Shown: positions 10,591-22,094, numbered from the stretch's first letter. The stretch: DNA of 64,000 nt from Eutreptiella sp. 'Long Island Sound 2002' (GCA_964036045.1 OZ038383.1:111697241-111761240); one strand, 5' to 3'. Numbers and translations: made by a program. Notes: a model not told the origin generated them from the sequence alone.

Positions 10591-13203
10591 TCAGTCCCGG
10601 CTTCTGCGCATCAACTCTTGCTTTTCCAACTCCCAACGCTTCAACTGTTTGATCACCGCGATCGTCGTTTGTTGACAGGCCTCCCGAGAGCCTTCAGAAA
10701 TCTTTTTGAGCGCAGTCTCCGTTTCTTCATTCGTAAAGACGTGTTCGAGAGTCGACTTGCACGTGTCCTTGACGGCCTCCCACAGCTTGCCGGCCGCGGA
10801 CGTGGGGGACGCAATGTCCTCGTCCTCCATGTCCTGCTCCACCTTCACGGCGATGGGGCCCACACGGCTCCGGCTGGACTTGCTGCGCTTGGAGGTCGGC
10901 GGGGGCGCGGGCCGCAGGGTCGCCGCCAAAATGGAATCCAATTGATTGATTTGGTCCAGAAACACCCGCGCTTGGCCGATCTTGACCTCCAGCGCCGCAA
11001 TGGTCTGCGAGGCCTCGCACTCCTTCAGGGGCTTCACGTCCTTCCTGGGCTCCTCCGGAAGAGGGGGCGGCCCCGGTGCCGCTGGGGCCTCCGGGCGCAC
11101 CGCCGGCTTCTTCTCCTCCCGCTCCGCAGTGATGGTCACGGGCTCCTGCTTGACTGCGGGGCTGGGCACGGGGGCGGGCGGGGGCGATGCGGGCGGCGCT
11201 GGAGCGCGCACGGGCGCGGGCCCCGGCGCCCGCGACGCTGCGCTCGGCGCAGCGGCGGTGGCCGCGGGGGCGGCAGCGGGAACAGCGGCGGGGGCCGGCG
11301 GCTGCCGGCCCATGTCCCCCTGAAACAACTCCGGCTGCGGGGACCTGCTTCGCGCCGCGGAGCGTGTCACCCTCTCGCCCCGGCTCCCGCCGGACTTCGG
11401 GGCGGTGGGGGACGGGGGCACAGGGCTGCGGCGCTGCCTCAGATTGTGGGCCCGGGAGTGCGCCTGCGCGCCGTCCACGTCCGCGAACGGCGACGCGTCG
11501 TGCCTCTGCGTGGGGGACGTGAGGTCGTCAGGCCCCCGTCGGGACGACCGCGTGCTCCTGCGGGACCTCTGCTCCGCCACAATCTCCTGCTCGATCTCCG
11601 CGTCCTCGTCGTCGTCGTCGTCGTCGGGGAGGTCGTCCTCCTGCCAATGCCGCGAGAACGGCGTCCGCTTGCGGGTCCGGGGCCGCCGGGGCTCGTCCTT
11701 GGCGGGCTCCACGGGCTCCGGCTCCGGTTTGTCGGCCTCCGCGGGCACGCCCGTCTCCCCGATGCCCTCCAGCCCCGGAAAGAAGGGCTTGAACAGGTCC
11801 TGCAGGTCCTTGCTGCCGGCAAACGCCTTCATGATCAGGAGATACGTCTTGGACACGTCCACTTCATTCACAAAATAGTTGAACAGATGGCGCATGAGGG
11901 CCTTGTACTTGCGGGTGTTGGCGGCGCACCGCTCCTTGACTTTGCAGAACAAAGCCATTGCCTGTTCCGGCGTCGGCCGTCGGTACTTCTTTGAATACTT
12001 TTGGCACTTCTCCATGTGTTTTGCGTTCTCGCGGGGGTTGCTCAGCAGCGCCTGCCGCATCCGCATTTTGCTTCTGCGGTCCTCCAGCGGACGCCGTTTG
12101 TTCTTCGCGGACAGCCTCGCCAGCGACTCCTCCTCGGACTCGCTTTCGTGCCACTTCCAGAAATAGTCACAAATGATGTACGCGGCAGTTGGGTCTCGTC
12201 TGCGCCTGAAGGCCCGGGTTTGAGACGCGCCCGCATTGGGGTCCGTGACGTCCAGCATGCCTTCGATCATCGGATACTTCTGCTTTTTGGAGGTGCTGCA
12301 GGCGGTCCTTGCAGCGAGGGCGTAGGCCGGAGGGGACACCAGCGCGGCCTTGGCCCGAGTGGCGACTCCGGCGACGGCGGAGTGAGACCCACTGATGGCT
12401 TCTGCGCTGTTGGGGTCCACCTTCTTGAGCTTGCCCTCTTTGCATCGGCGGAGGTGCTTGGCCTGCTTCGGTTTGACGTACTTTTTGTACGCGGTGTAGT
12501 CCGTCGGCAACGGGAAGAATTCGAAGGCCCGGTGAATGGCTTCCAAGATCTGCAGGACACTGGCGATCTTCATGTTGAAGAAGGTGACTACGTGGGGCGA
12601 GGAGAACGGGCAGAGCGCGGCGATGTGCGGCCCAATCCGGTCCATCGTGACGACGGGATTGAGGCCCATCAGCCCATGGGAGTGGGTCGCAAAATACGAG
12701 TCGATGGAGTTGAAGTGGGTCATCCCGGGAGGCAGGCCATAGCTGAGGCTGTGGTTCTGCAGGACCTCCGGGTTGTTGCTGACGGCCGCCAGCAAGTGCA
12801 GGGGAGTGGGGCGGGAGCCGGAGGCGGCCCGCTCCCGTTCTGCATTGGCGGCGAGCCTCGCCTTGTGCCTCTGCACCTCCTCGGCATAGGGAACACGATA
12901 GGCTGGGGGCAGGAACACTTTGAAGCCCGCAAGCAACTCCTCGTGACCCACGAACAACTTCTGCACTTCGGCGACCACGGACCCAATCGCCACCCTCTTG
13001 TCCTTGAACTCCTTGAGCAACGCTGTGAACTCATGGTACACTTGAGGGGCCTCAGCAAAGGTCTCCTTCACACGGGTGAGGTATGAGAAGGCCTCCCTCA
13101 GCAGTGCCTCCTCCCCCGCATCCTCTTCCGTCTTCCTTGTCTTCGCCCTTTTGGCCCGGGCCATTGCAGACCCAGCCTCTGGGCGGTCCTTGCGCTTGTG
13201 CAT
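10591..13203 (-). CDS. Sin3-like PAH-domain nuclear protein, 870 residues
   Basis: Single-exon frame, ATG at 13201-13203, TGA at 10591-10593. Residues about 36-104 form a classic paired amphipathic helix domain of the Sin3 corepressor family: FSYLTRVKETFAEAPQVY, then EFTALLKEFK, FVGHEELLAGF and VFLPPAYR. In Sin3, PAH domains bind repressor peptides. A second, weaker helical segment at about 412-478 (ALFCKVKERC to LFKPFFPG) looks like a degenerate PAH fold. The start is very basic (MHKRKDRP, ARAKRAKTRK), suggesting nuclear import. An acidic D-run lies at 527-534, Ser/Arg-rich sequence at 545-620, Ala/Pro-rich linker at 632-720 and two predicted helices at about 728-765 and 803-866. I do not see a Sin3 histone-deacetylase interaction region and the protein is shorter than typical Sin3, so it is a Sin3-like or plant/algal PAH protein rather than a confirmed Sin3. 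Coding GC is high. A second Met at residue 14 is an alternative start. Confidence 0.85.
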   Translation of the reverse strand: MHKRKDRPEAGSAMARAKRAKTRKTEEDAGEEALLREAFSYLTRVKETFAEAPQVYHEFTALLKEFKDKRVAIGSVVAEVQKLFVGHEELLAGFKVFLPPAYRVPYAEEVQRHKARLAANAERERAASGSRPTPLHLLAAVSNNPEVLQNHSLSYGLPPGMTHFNSIDSYFATHSHGLMGLNPVVTMDRIGPHIAALCPFSSPHVVTFFNMKIASVLQILEAIHRAFEFFPLPTDYTAYKKYVKPKQAKHLRRCKEGKLKKVDPNSAEAISGSHSAVAGVATRAKAALVSPPAYALAARTACSTSKKQKYPMIEGMLDVTDPNAGASQTRAFRRRRDPTAAYIICDYFWKWHESESEEESLARLSAKNKRRPLEDRRSKMRMRQALLSNPRENAKHMEKCQKYSKKYRRPTPEQAMALFCKVKERCAANTRKYKALMRHLFNYFVNEVDVSKTYLLIMKAFAGSKDLQDLFKPFFPGLEGIGETGVPAEADKPEPEPVEPAKDEPRRPRTRKRTPFSRHWQEDDLPDDDDDDEDAEIEQEIVAEQRSRRSTRSSRRGPDDLTSPTQRHDASPFADVDGAQAHSRAHNLRQRRSPVPPSPTAPKSGGSRGERVTRSAARSRSPQPELFQGDMGRQPPAPAAVPAAAPAATAAAPSAASRAPGPAPVRAPAPPASPPPAPVPSPAVKQEPVTITAEREEKKPAVRPEAPAAPGPPPLPEEPRKDVKPLKECEASQTIAALEVKIGQARVFLDQINQLDSILAATLRPAPPPTSKRSKSSRSRVGPIAVKVEQDMEDEDIASPTSAAGKLWEAVKDTCKSTLEHVFTNEETETALKKISEGSREACQQTTIAVIKQLKRWELEKQELMRRSRD

Positions 13204-13926
13204 CTGCTAATATCACCAGAAAAGTCCAGCTGAAAAACAATAGACACTCAGACAGGGGCCAATTCGGTCATTGTTGTTACGCTCAAAGCAGGCAACCAGC
13301 ATAGAAAAAGCAACGGAGTGAGATGTGCATTCGCCCTGCATCACGTACTGTGCCAGTATAGACAATATGAGTGAGGGCTTGTGGGTTGGGTGAGCGTTGG
13401 GGTTAAGGACTCCCACGTGTTCCTTCGCAAACACATGGACGCTTCTTTGATTATGAAGTATGTAATCAAGATGGCACTTACAAGGGCCACTTGCACAGTG
13501 CTGTTGGTGCACAACAGTCGTGCGGCGGTATGCAGGAGAGGCGGGGCGGGGGGGGGGGGGGGAGCAAGCTCTTGTGGAATGCCTCGAACAAAGTGAATGA
13601 TGATGAAAATGTTTGTGGGGCAAATCCATCGCTGCGCTTTGGGGGGGGGGGGGGGGATGGGCGGCATGACCAGACAAAAGAGAGACATATCCAGAAGAAA
13701 CATAGTGGGCAAATTGTCCGGCCTCATGGATACGGTCCAGTCTCCTAAACAGCGCCTTATTTGTTTCTTTATGGGCACTAGCCCCGTAGATCGGCAAAAT
13801 GCATCCAGTGGGTACATCGTGTGGTCTGATCACAATGCGCTCTTGACGCGCCAGAGGCCTCACCCTTCCTCTCACCCTCATCCTCACCCTCACCTTTCCT
13901 TGAAAACGAAGGCCCAAGGCGCGCAA
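13204..13926. other. 5' flank of the PAH gene
   Basis: About 0.7 kb upstream of the PAH gene start. It is less GC-rich than the gene and has poly-G runs near 13547-13561 and 13641-13656. No TATA box or other promoter element could be named with confidence. Open frames here on both strands look like chance. The far end has C/T-rich CTCACCCTCA-type repeats leading into the palindrome at 13927. Confidence 0.4.
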
Positions 13927-13952
13927 GGCCCACGCCTTGCAAGGCGTGGGCC
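13927..13952. repeat. 26-bp perfect palindrome
   Basis: The left half is GGCCCACGCC, the centre TTGCAA and the right half GGCGTGGGCC. Every base pairs, with no spacer, so it can extrude as a cruciform. The flanks are loosely complementary too: CTCACCCTCACCTTTCC on the left (about 13870-13905) against GGGGAAGGTGAGGGT on the right (about 13968-13985). It lies about 0.72 kb upstream of the PAH gene start. Confidence 0.9.
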
Positions 13953-15016
13953 GGGAAGAGAGGGGTGAAGGGGAAGGTGAGGGTAGGTTGAGCCTAAGGG
14001 GGCATGGGGATGTGAGGCCCCACTGCCGTAAGGTACGGAGGGCCGTGGAGGATGGAGCGGAGCGCAGGGAAAGGACAGTGCGGGTCTGGTGGGACGACGT
14101 GTCCTGGTTTGGTAATAAAGAAAGGGTCTACGTGGGGGTGACAGTCGAGTGGGTATTAGGTAGGTAGGAAGGGATACCCTAGCACATCCACGCCCAACAA
14201 AGCAGCCTCCAACAGGGACATGGCCTGAACCAGCAGGGTACCAAGGTTCAAACTCCTCGACTACTGTTCAACTACCTCCCCGTTTCCCCTTTGGGTGTCT
14301 TGCTAGATTGACCAGCTGTGCCTGCCCCTGAACCCCCGCCCTCGGTCCTCTCTCCGCGCGAGGGCAAGCAGGCGGCTACACCCACCTCTGTTCCCCCCTC
14401 CAGTAGCACCAATTGCCCCAATAGCGCCCCGGAGATGCACTGAAATAGATCAGGCAGCTCGTGGGAAAACCGGCATTGCCTGTGGGGGGGTAGCCGCTAG
14501 TTCACCCTAATGTGGCTGTCCCTCACATCCCTGGTCTCACACCCCATGGGTGCTTAGGATGCCTAATTGTTTGACAACCTCACGATCCACCCCAATCATA
14601 GAACGCTCTTCTTAGGACAGTGGTTGCTCCCCCCCTTGGGCCCTTTGTACCTTTGTATGGATATTGCTTAGTCTAGCACCCAATCCATGCTACCGGGTAG
14701 TCCGTTGCACCATGTCCCCACCTTGAGATGGTTTGCTGCTCCGTTGCTCTTCACGATAGCGGCCACCTCCATTCGTTGATTTGTATATCAGCATGATTTT
14801 TGGCCCGCAGATTTGGGCCCTGCATCCCCGCTCGCCAACAACGACCACTCGTCGAGATTTCTAAGCCGACAAGCCTCACCGTAATACGGTTGCCCCTCAC
14901 AATGCGCATTGTGTTACACACCCAAAAGAAGAAATTGACACCATGGAATCCATTTAGCCACGCCTATATCATCAAGAAATGATCACCAAAACCCATCCCA
15001 AAAACTTGAACGGTCT
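13953..15016. other. Stretch without recognised gene
   Basis: Mixed-composition intergenic DNA. From about 14750 it becomes more AT-rich. No reading frame, RNA gene or repeat family is supported here, apart from short G/C runs such as that near 14483. Confidence 0.45.
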
Positions 15017-15346
15017 TCACGGATCCCAAATACTCTTTTTCAGCCAACACATGCTATTGCAAAGGTGGTAACCATGCCGTTTGTGCTTATCAAGATGCAC
15101 CATGAAAATGTCATGGATATCCCATACAACGTGCAAATGGTCGAGCAGCTGTAGTATCGAAATTCCTTTGGTGTTGTCGGTGCAGCAATCGAAAACAAAT
15201 TTTGAACTGGTTGTCGGGTGGGCCCGGGGAGGGGGGGGGGGGGGGGGGGCAGTCAATGGCAAATCAAACGTCTTACCAATCAAACAGACATCGGGGATGC
15301 TTGCAAAGAACGCTAGGGATAAATTGGGAGCATCAACAAGCTGCAA
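15017..15346 (-). other. Short open frame, unidentified
   Basis: A 109-codon minus frame with some protein-like character (GISILQLLDHLHVVWDIHDI, FMVHLDKHKRHGYHLC) in an AT-richer patch. It is interrupted by a Pro run encoded by the poly-G tract at about 15230-15249. The plus strand of the same patch also has a readable frame (MPFVLIKMHHENVMDIPYN), so neither is convincing. No family is recognised. Confidence 0.2.
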
Positions 15347-16880
15347 GTGACATTGCCAATGCTCTTAAAAAAAATGTAAAATATGTTGGCACATTTTGCC
15401 TATCATTGGGATCGAACACTCAATTCTAAATCTCGCAACCAAATGCTCGGGCCGAGGCCCCCAATGCTGCCCCAGTGACGCGCAGATCCATCGTTCAAGC
15501 CACAGGAGTGGGTTTCTTTCTTTTTTGAACGAGATGCGCTGGATCAAACTGAGTAACCCCCGTGTACGGAACTCATCCAATGAGCCCATGTTGTGTAAAC
15601 ATAGTCGAACACACCACCCCCCACCATGTCAATAGCCTGGGCAAAGAGTGTCTATTCCAGTTAGGAGGGCCATTCAGGGGAGGCACGCTTGTCCATTCCG
15701 GGGCCAATCACATCCTTATCTGGGGGGCATATGTGTCTATTCCAGATGGGGGGCTGCTTTTTTGGGGGAGGGGGGGGCACGATTGTCCATTCCTACTGCG
15801 GCGGCGGGGGGGCTCACAAAACATTCAATCTGAATCAGTTCTCGTAGAGATCCCGTAGAGATTACGGGGCTGGGAGGGGAGTGGCACGCTGGACTTGGGT
15901 GTCCCCAAAGCGAGAACGAATCAGAAATGGCCATATGACCCCCACTTGTCTTGGTATTCCCCAAAATGGGGAGGAATCGGATGTGGCAGCAGATAACCCC
16001 TACCGTCTCCGTCACTATGATGGGGCGACATCAAAATGGCTTTGTAACCCCTGATATCCCAGAGTTACCAAATCGAGGGTCAAAAAGTTCGTCACCACAG
16101 ACATTGGCTGGAACAGAGGTCTTTGTGTGGTCACAAATGCCCTTAAAAACCCGCCACAAAGCAGCTTTGGAGGGAGGGGCTCCAAACCCCCTCATGATAT
16201 CCGGTTTCTCAGGGGCCCCTGTGCTACAAACCACACAGGGCCGTGTGGGGGGGTCTGGACATGGCCTGGGTCCGCCTCCCCTTGGCCCAAAGACTAACCA
16301 GAAAGACACCCCCGAAACGGCGTTCCCCAGCTTTTGCCAAAAACGGGCCATCATGCCCATGGGGGGCCCCACCTCCGATGGTGTCCATTCCCATCCACAA
16401 ACTCAGGGCACATCAGGGGGGCGACTGCCCTGCCTGGAGGCCGCAGAGCTGACAAGGCTTCCTCTGGAAACCGCACAGACCACCAAATTACAACAACACA
16501 CCACTGCAAACGGTCCTGAGCGACGGTGCGGTGGCACTCTAAAAAGGTGTGCAATATCTACAAAGAGAGTAGCGGCGGGAGTGCACACATTGCACACGGG
16601 CAGACATGTGCACACCGTGGAAGGGGGACACTGTTGCAGCGCCATTCCCACACTTCTACCTTACAGCCCCCTGACTGAGTCCCTACGAAGGGCCACTAAA
16701 AGGTGACCCAGTCTGCCCCACGCGCTCAGATAGTGGCATAGTGTCTGAGGCCTATGCCGGTGGGTCTGGCCACGCCCGGCGCCGTGCTCGTCACAAGGGC
16801 CACTGCAGTCAGCCTCCAGCACCAGGACACTGGAACCTTTTCTGTACCCGCTGGTCTTCACCACTTCTGAGGATCACTCT
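15347..16880. other. Stretch without recognised gene
   Basis: A plus frame is open for about 250 codons at 15951-16706, but its composition is what GC-rich non-coding DNA gives, overlapping minus frames are equally open and it matches no family I know. I see no structured repeat apart from G-runs near 15764-15777. Confidence 0.4.
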
Positions 16881-17616
16881 CTGCGACCCATGGCGGTGGG
16901 TCGGTTCGTGACGGTGGTTGATCGCCAACTGATGGTGGTTGGCAGTCAAACAGCGAAGTTGGCAGTTGGCACAACGTAACGGACCGTTTTGGGTAGTGGT
17001 CCGGTGGTGGCTGACGGTCAGCCGACCCGTTTTCCCTCCTCTGAGGACGCTCCTGGCCCAATTCGGAGGACGCAACAGTGTGAGATCAGAGGGTCAGGAA
17101 GGGGGAACATCGGCATTGGTGCATTGATGCCGTCTGCTGTGGAGGGAAAGCCTTCACGACGAGAGCCTGTGGACAGGAGCGCCCCTGGGGTCTTGGGCGG
17201 ATGGGGTACAAGTTGGACGAAGGCCCCACAGCTCGCGTTTGCAGCATTGTGCCCCCGGGGCACCAAGATACGGCCCGTTCTTGGTTCGGGGCTGTTTGCA
17301 GCCAAAACGCGCAGGTTTTGGGCCTTTTGGGGGCCTTGTTGGGGGTGTTTCTTGGCCATATTGCGGAGTTAGAGGGCACCAAAGGGCTCATTGAGACGGG
17401 GAACTGAATCTGGTCGTGAAGTGTAGCAACCTTTTTCCTTTGTTTGGCCAATCCACGGTCCTGCGGCCCACCCCAGACTGTGGGATTGGGGCCGCTCGCG
17501 TGGGCCGTGCACCGGAAAAATGGGTGGGTTCATGGGCATACTGCGAAGCACCCGTTTGATCTTTGCAGGCGGTCCATGAGAGTGAAATCACAGAACGCAT
17601 GCCGGCGTGCGTCACC

Positions 17617-17692
17617 AACGGCGGTTGGAGGGTAACCGACGGCGGTTGGAGGGTGACCGACGGCGGTTGGAGGGTGACCGACGGCGGTTTGA
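17617..17692 (+). repeat. 21-bp tandem repeat, about 3.6 units
   Basis: Unit blocks are ACGGCGGTTGG and AGGGTGACCG, and one unit has AGGGTAACCG. It ends in a diverged unit ACGGCGGTTTGACGGCAAAC. Because 21 is divisible by 3 it also gives a short repetitive peptide in each frame (HPPTAVG on the minus strand). Related GGTGGTTG-type sequence occurs at about 16895-17020, which may be an older expansion. Confidence 0.8.
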
Positions 17693-17833
17693 CGGCAAAC
17701 AGAGCAGCCCCAAAGGGCAGCCATTCATGCAAACAAACCACCTTTTGGGGGTCCTTCAGGACCGCGCTGGATCTTTGGGGAGGGGACCGTCCCTGTGGCA
17801 CTCGATGCTGAGGGGCACAGCATCTGGGCTATT

Positions 17834-18100
17834 CCTGTGCCCCAGGGGGGCCAGCGTGACTGGCTCCGCTGCGACCCCCGCCGCCAACAAATGGGTCAAG
17901 AAGGAGGCGGGTGGGGGGGGGGGGGGGGGTCACGGCCACCGCATGGCGCTGCTCCGTACCAGACACATGTGTTGGGGTGACACTTTGGGGGAGGGGCGTG
18001 CTTGACCCCCCAAACGAAAACTATTCTGCCTTTGGCACCTCCGGGCGCTCTTGGCTGCCAGCGTGCGACTTGGGGAAAGCGGGGGGGGGGGGGGTAGAAG
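17834..18100 (+). repeat. Dispersed repeat H, copy 1
   Basis: About 265 bp. Shares with 18952-19206 the ordered blocks CCGCTGCGACCC, AATGGGTCAA, a GCGGGTGGGGG run, GACACATGTGTTGG, GGTGACACTTTGGGG and GGGGCGTGCTTGA followed by a C-run, then CTTGGCTGCCA. The copies differ at about one base in six by eye and in the length of G-runs. No coding content is recognised. Probably a small non-autonomous element or an old segmental duplication. Confidence 0.75.
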
Positions 18101-18483
18101 CGGAGTTTGCCAGTTGTTCACGCATTTTGGTTGCGTTTTGTGGAGGCCTGAGGGTGGGGCACCCATCGAGCGACCCCCCCTGCCACAGAAGTATTAGAAG
18201 GGGCTGACAAGGGGGGGGATGGGGCTCAAATGGTCAGGTTGCAAGGTCCGCATTAGGCTCTGGCCGCGCCTGCCCCACGGCTGTCATCGCCTTCTGTCCA
18301 TCATGCTGTGGTACGGGGCGTTCACACTACGATTTGTGATCATAAGTACAGCCCTCGTCCCTCTGCTTGCACTAAACATACTGGCGCTCCGGACTCTACT
18401 GGGTTAAAGGCGTGCATCCTGGTCAGAGGTTACTCCCTCTCCGTGTTGCAAAAGCTGCTGGCTCCATTCGGGGGGGGGGGGGG

Positions 18484-18645
18484 GGCTAAATTTTGTGTAC
18501 CGAAAATTGCCCAACCAGATTTTCCCAATTGTAAATTTCGTTTTTCCCCACGGTGATCTATTTGGTCTGTGCGGGGGGGAGAGGGGGGGAGGGGTAACCC
18601 CCCTCCTCCGATGGTGTGCGGCCATTCTGACACTCCCCTGCCCCC
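18484..18645 (+). mobile_element. Dispersed element E, copy 1
   Basis: Shares with four other copies the blocks TTTGTGTACC, CCC-N-ATCAG/ACCAG, ATTTTCCCAA, AATTTCGTTTTTCCCC, TTTGGTC, a G-run, GTAACCCCCCTCCTCC and GCGGCCATTCT. This copy has the longest match to the satellite monomer: AATTTTGTGTACC followed three bases out of register by an A-rich step and TGCCCA. It is diverged, with no coding capacity. Confidence 0.7.
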
Positions 18646-18951
18646 TGCACGATATGCATCCCGTCGGAGCTCACTGCTTTTGCCTGGGGCTTGTGCTGAC
18701 CGCGGGTTGTGACCAGACTTTCCGGTGTGGCACAGTCCCCCTGTGTCAGGCGCTGGGGGGGGGGGGTGTTCAATGGAGGAGGTCTGTGTACTGCAGGAAC
18801 TGGAGGGGCCTGCCCGGGGGAGCACTGTGAAAGTGCATGACCAGTGTCCTTTGCCAGCCCCAGTCAAAGCGCACGCCAGCGTCCTGCTGAAGGCAGGGGA
18901 CGGCAGGTTTGGCCTGCCGTCGACGGGTATCTCCCGTCCCTTGCCACAGGG

Positions 18952-19206
18952 ATGGGCTGTGGGGGGCACAGGGGCTTCGCTGCGACCCGCCACCAACCAT
19001 GGGTCAACAAAGTGGCGGGTGGGGGGGTCAGGACCACCACATTGCACTGCTCCATACCGGACACATGTGTTGGAGTGACACTTTGGGGTGGGGCGTGCTT
19101 GAGCCCCCCCCAGAAAATTTTTTTCCAGTGCCTTGCACGCTTTCTTCTTGTGGGCTTTCTTGGCCGCCACTGGGCGAGTTAGGAAAGGGGGGGCGATGGG
19201 GGAGGG
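18952..19206 (+). repeat. Dispersed repeat H, copy 2
   Basis: Second copy of the 17834-18100 element (CGCTGCGACCCG, CATGGGTCAAC, GACACATGTGTTGG, AGTGACACTTTGGGG, GGGGCGTGCTTGA). It is followed by CTATTAGAAAG, a sequence like the ends of element E. Confidence 0.75.
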
Positions 19207-22091
19207 CCTCTATTAGAAAGAACGGCCCCTGCACTCAGGGCACAGGCACGGCAGACAGCACGACAGAAAGGGTTGCCCCCGCCGTGCCCAGAGGAGGAGA
19301 GGAGGAGAGCGCTTGGGGGCTGGAGGGCAGAAGGGGATCTTCCGCGAGGTCGGCCCCTCCCATGCCCGAGCCCTAGGCCGATCCACAAGGATAGTGATAG
19401 GATAGGGGCTGGTGAGAAAGCCCCACAGCCCAGCAGTGTTCCATGTTCATTGGAGCACCAGGCGGCGTCACACACCCTTGAAAGGTTAACTGTGTTGGCC
19501 TGGTTCTGCAGGATGGTGCATGGTGCACCAAACCAGTTTGAGACCGGGACAGCGTGTGTGTCTCGAGGGACTGGCGGATCCCACATAAGACATCAATGAA
19601 AACCCCACGTGGCACAAATCCATCAGCACTCCACATGACACATCAACATGTGGGCCCAGTGTTTTGTCGTTGTTTTGTTGTTTTTGCATTGCATGTGCCC
19701 ACCCCGACCATAGCTGCTACAAAACTACACTTCTACAAATTTAGATTTGCACAACTTCAGGGAATGGCGCAGTGTTGGGGGTGCATTTGTGTTGTTTGTT
19801 TGTGTTTGGGGAAAGCACACAATTCTCTCTCTGTGTGTGTGTGTGGGGGGGGGGGGGGGGTGCGTGTGCATGTGTTTGCATGTTTGTGTCGAAGTGTCTG
19901 GCATTGGTCTCGCACACCCATGTTCGCCACAGCCACTTCCTGACCCGCAACCTGTGGACCCTCCAAGGATGAGAAGAGTGCCGTCTTGCTTATATGCGCA
20001 CACGCCTCATGCTGTGCGTGCTGCATCGGCGCGTCCTAGGGCCGTCCCTCAGGCGCCAGCTCCACATAGATGTCCGACGTATAATACTGTGATGAGTGCT
20101 AGCCCCTCCTTTCCCGGGTCAATGGTCGGCCGCGTTTCACGTGCCCCCCTGGGAGTCCGGCGACACTGTTGTGCCCGCAGCAATCACAAGAGCATCCACA
20201 ATGACCAAGGTGGCAAGGCAACAATGGAGTGCCTAGGGACCGCCCTTGCCCCCACTGGGGTTGACTAGAAACATTGCTTCGGCTACCATGTCGGTGGCAC
20301 CTTTCCAATATCGGTCCCCAAGCCCATGATGGACAACATCAGAAAGAGCACTCTCCCTTGTTCGTGGAGGGGCATGTAGTGCCCATGCCCATACTTGGCA
20401 TCCATATTGCCAGCCAAACGGAAACTTCTCTCAACACTCGCAAATTGTTGGCACATGGATCAAAAAATGGGCCCACTTTGCAAGGTCACCTCCACCGCTA
20501 GCCCAAAATGCAGCCAAGGCACTCAGACTGTCAAAGGAGTGACTATTGCAAAAGCACCTTGCCCAAGGGTGCTGAGGTTAGGGGGGCACAATGGCAGCAT
20601 ACCACACCACCTTGCCTAAGGGTGCGCACACTATGCCACCACAACTTAGAGCCTGTCCCCACCTTGACTAGTGGCCGGTACGACACACCGGTGGTTATTC
20701 TAAGGGAAGGAGCAACAAACTTGCAAACTTGGAGTGCACTTACCAAAATTCTAATGACAACAACCTAAAAAAAGAGAAGAGGCATACCTTCCCTGGCCTT
20801 CACCGCAACCTCAAATAAGCCGACTTACCCTATTCAGCCCCCCCCCCCCCTCCCCACAGGTGGAAGAGAGTCAAACGGCCTCACCTTTGGAGAGGCTCTA
20901 TGATGAGGGGGTACAACGAAGTTTCCCTTGCCCCCCCCCCCCCCATCTTGTTGCTTGTTATTACTCATAGTTTGCTTGCACTAGCTGTACGCATTTTGAA
21001 CTTGTGTCACCCATGTTCAATAGTGTTTGCTACCCCTAGTTCATATTGATGTTTCCCTAGTTTTTCCAATGTTGGGGCATGTGCTTTCTTCCGTGCTTGC
21101 ACCTTGTTGTTGTGCGTCATGATGGGAAGGGCGTAAGTTATGAGTAATATGAAATAGACTAGCGGGGGGGGGGGGGCAGGGGACAAGAAGCGGAGGTCAC
21201 CCCTTGTCCGAAGCAACATGCACACGGGCACCCACTGGAGAAAAAAAGCACCACGCACGGCTACAAGGCACAAACATGGAAGAAAGCATGTGCCTCAACC
21301 TTGGAACGGTCAGGGAAATGTTGATGTGAACCAGGAACAACAGAGTGGCAGTGGGTAGATCAGGAAAAGTTCTGGCGTGTTGCTAGGACCCACAACCAAC
21401 ATGGACTTCGGGGCCACCTTGCCCTCAAGGGGAGTAACCCGTGACCCCTTGCCCGCAATGTGACCTACACAATATGTCTATGGGGTGCCCACACATGCTT
21501 CGTTTTTCTTTGTGATGTGCTTGCTCCGGTGGTGTTCCAGGGGTGTTCCAGGGGTGTTCCGGTAAAAAAGGTGGTTTCATGAAGGTACCAGCGGGCCGTC
21601 CCTCGGTACAAACATACATATTTCCGTATCGTGTATGGATGGGCTTGGTTGGGGGGGAAACGGACTTGGAAATTTTTTGTTTTGGCCACTTTTGTTTGAA
21701 CACTGAAACCATTTGGCCGAAACAATATTGGAGTTCAAGTGCGTGCCAAGGGTATGCCCTCTGTTTGTGGGCGCGAAAATTGTAGTTGGTGCCACGGGTA
21801 TGCCTCTGTGTGCTTGCATTGGTGCTTGCCGGGGAAGAGGGGGCCCGATTCTTCTTGTGCCGCCTTGTATGCCCGCAATACCATGAGGAAGAGGCCGGGT
21901 CTCCCATGCACACAATTCTCCCACAAATGTTGGTCCCCTTGAGTCTGATGCCTACCCGCCTCCACCATATCCACTTGCTATTGCGCGAAGGTGCCTTGCT
22001 CTTTCTCCGTTGAGTATTGTTTGCGACAATTCCTACGGATCCGTATTAGCTCCTCGTATCTGTGTTTCCAGCACACATGTGTGCATTGAAG

Positions 22092-22094
<3 letters not shown>
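19207..22094. other. Stretch without recognised gene
   Basis: Nearly 3 kb of intergenic DNA with varied composition. It holds a TG/G run near 19835-19860, an 11-bp repeat (GTGTTCCAGGG, about 3 units) at 21531-21563, and C-runs at 20840-20850 and 20931-20944. Several short frames have some protein-like stretches (for example near 20314-20500 plus, and 21425-21913 minus), but none is long or recognisable. I would not annotate a gene here. Confidence 0.4.

Noticed and set aside
10618-13086. Long plus-strand frames (458 and 361 codons) opposite the PAH gene
   Set aside because: Antisense shadows of a GC-rich coding sequence. Their composition (Arg/Gly/Leu-rich) is typical of such shadows, and the minus strand has a recognisable domain.
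15951-16706. 251-codon plus-strand frame
   Set aside because: No domain, composition like the surrounding non-coding DNA, and equally open frames on the other strand.
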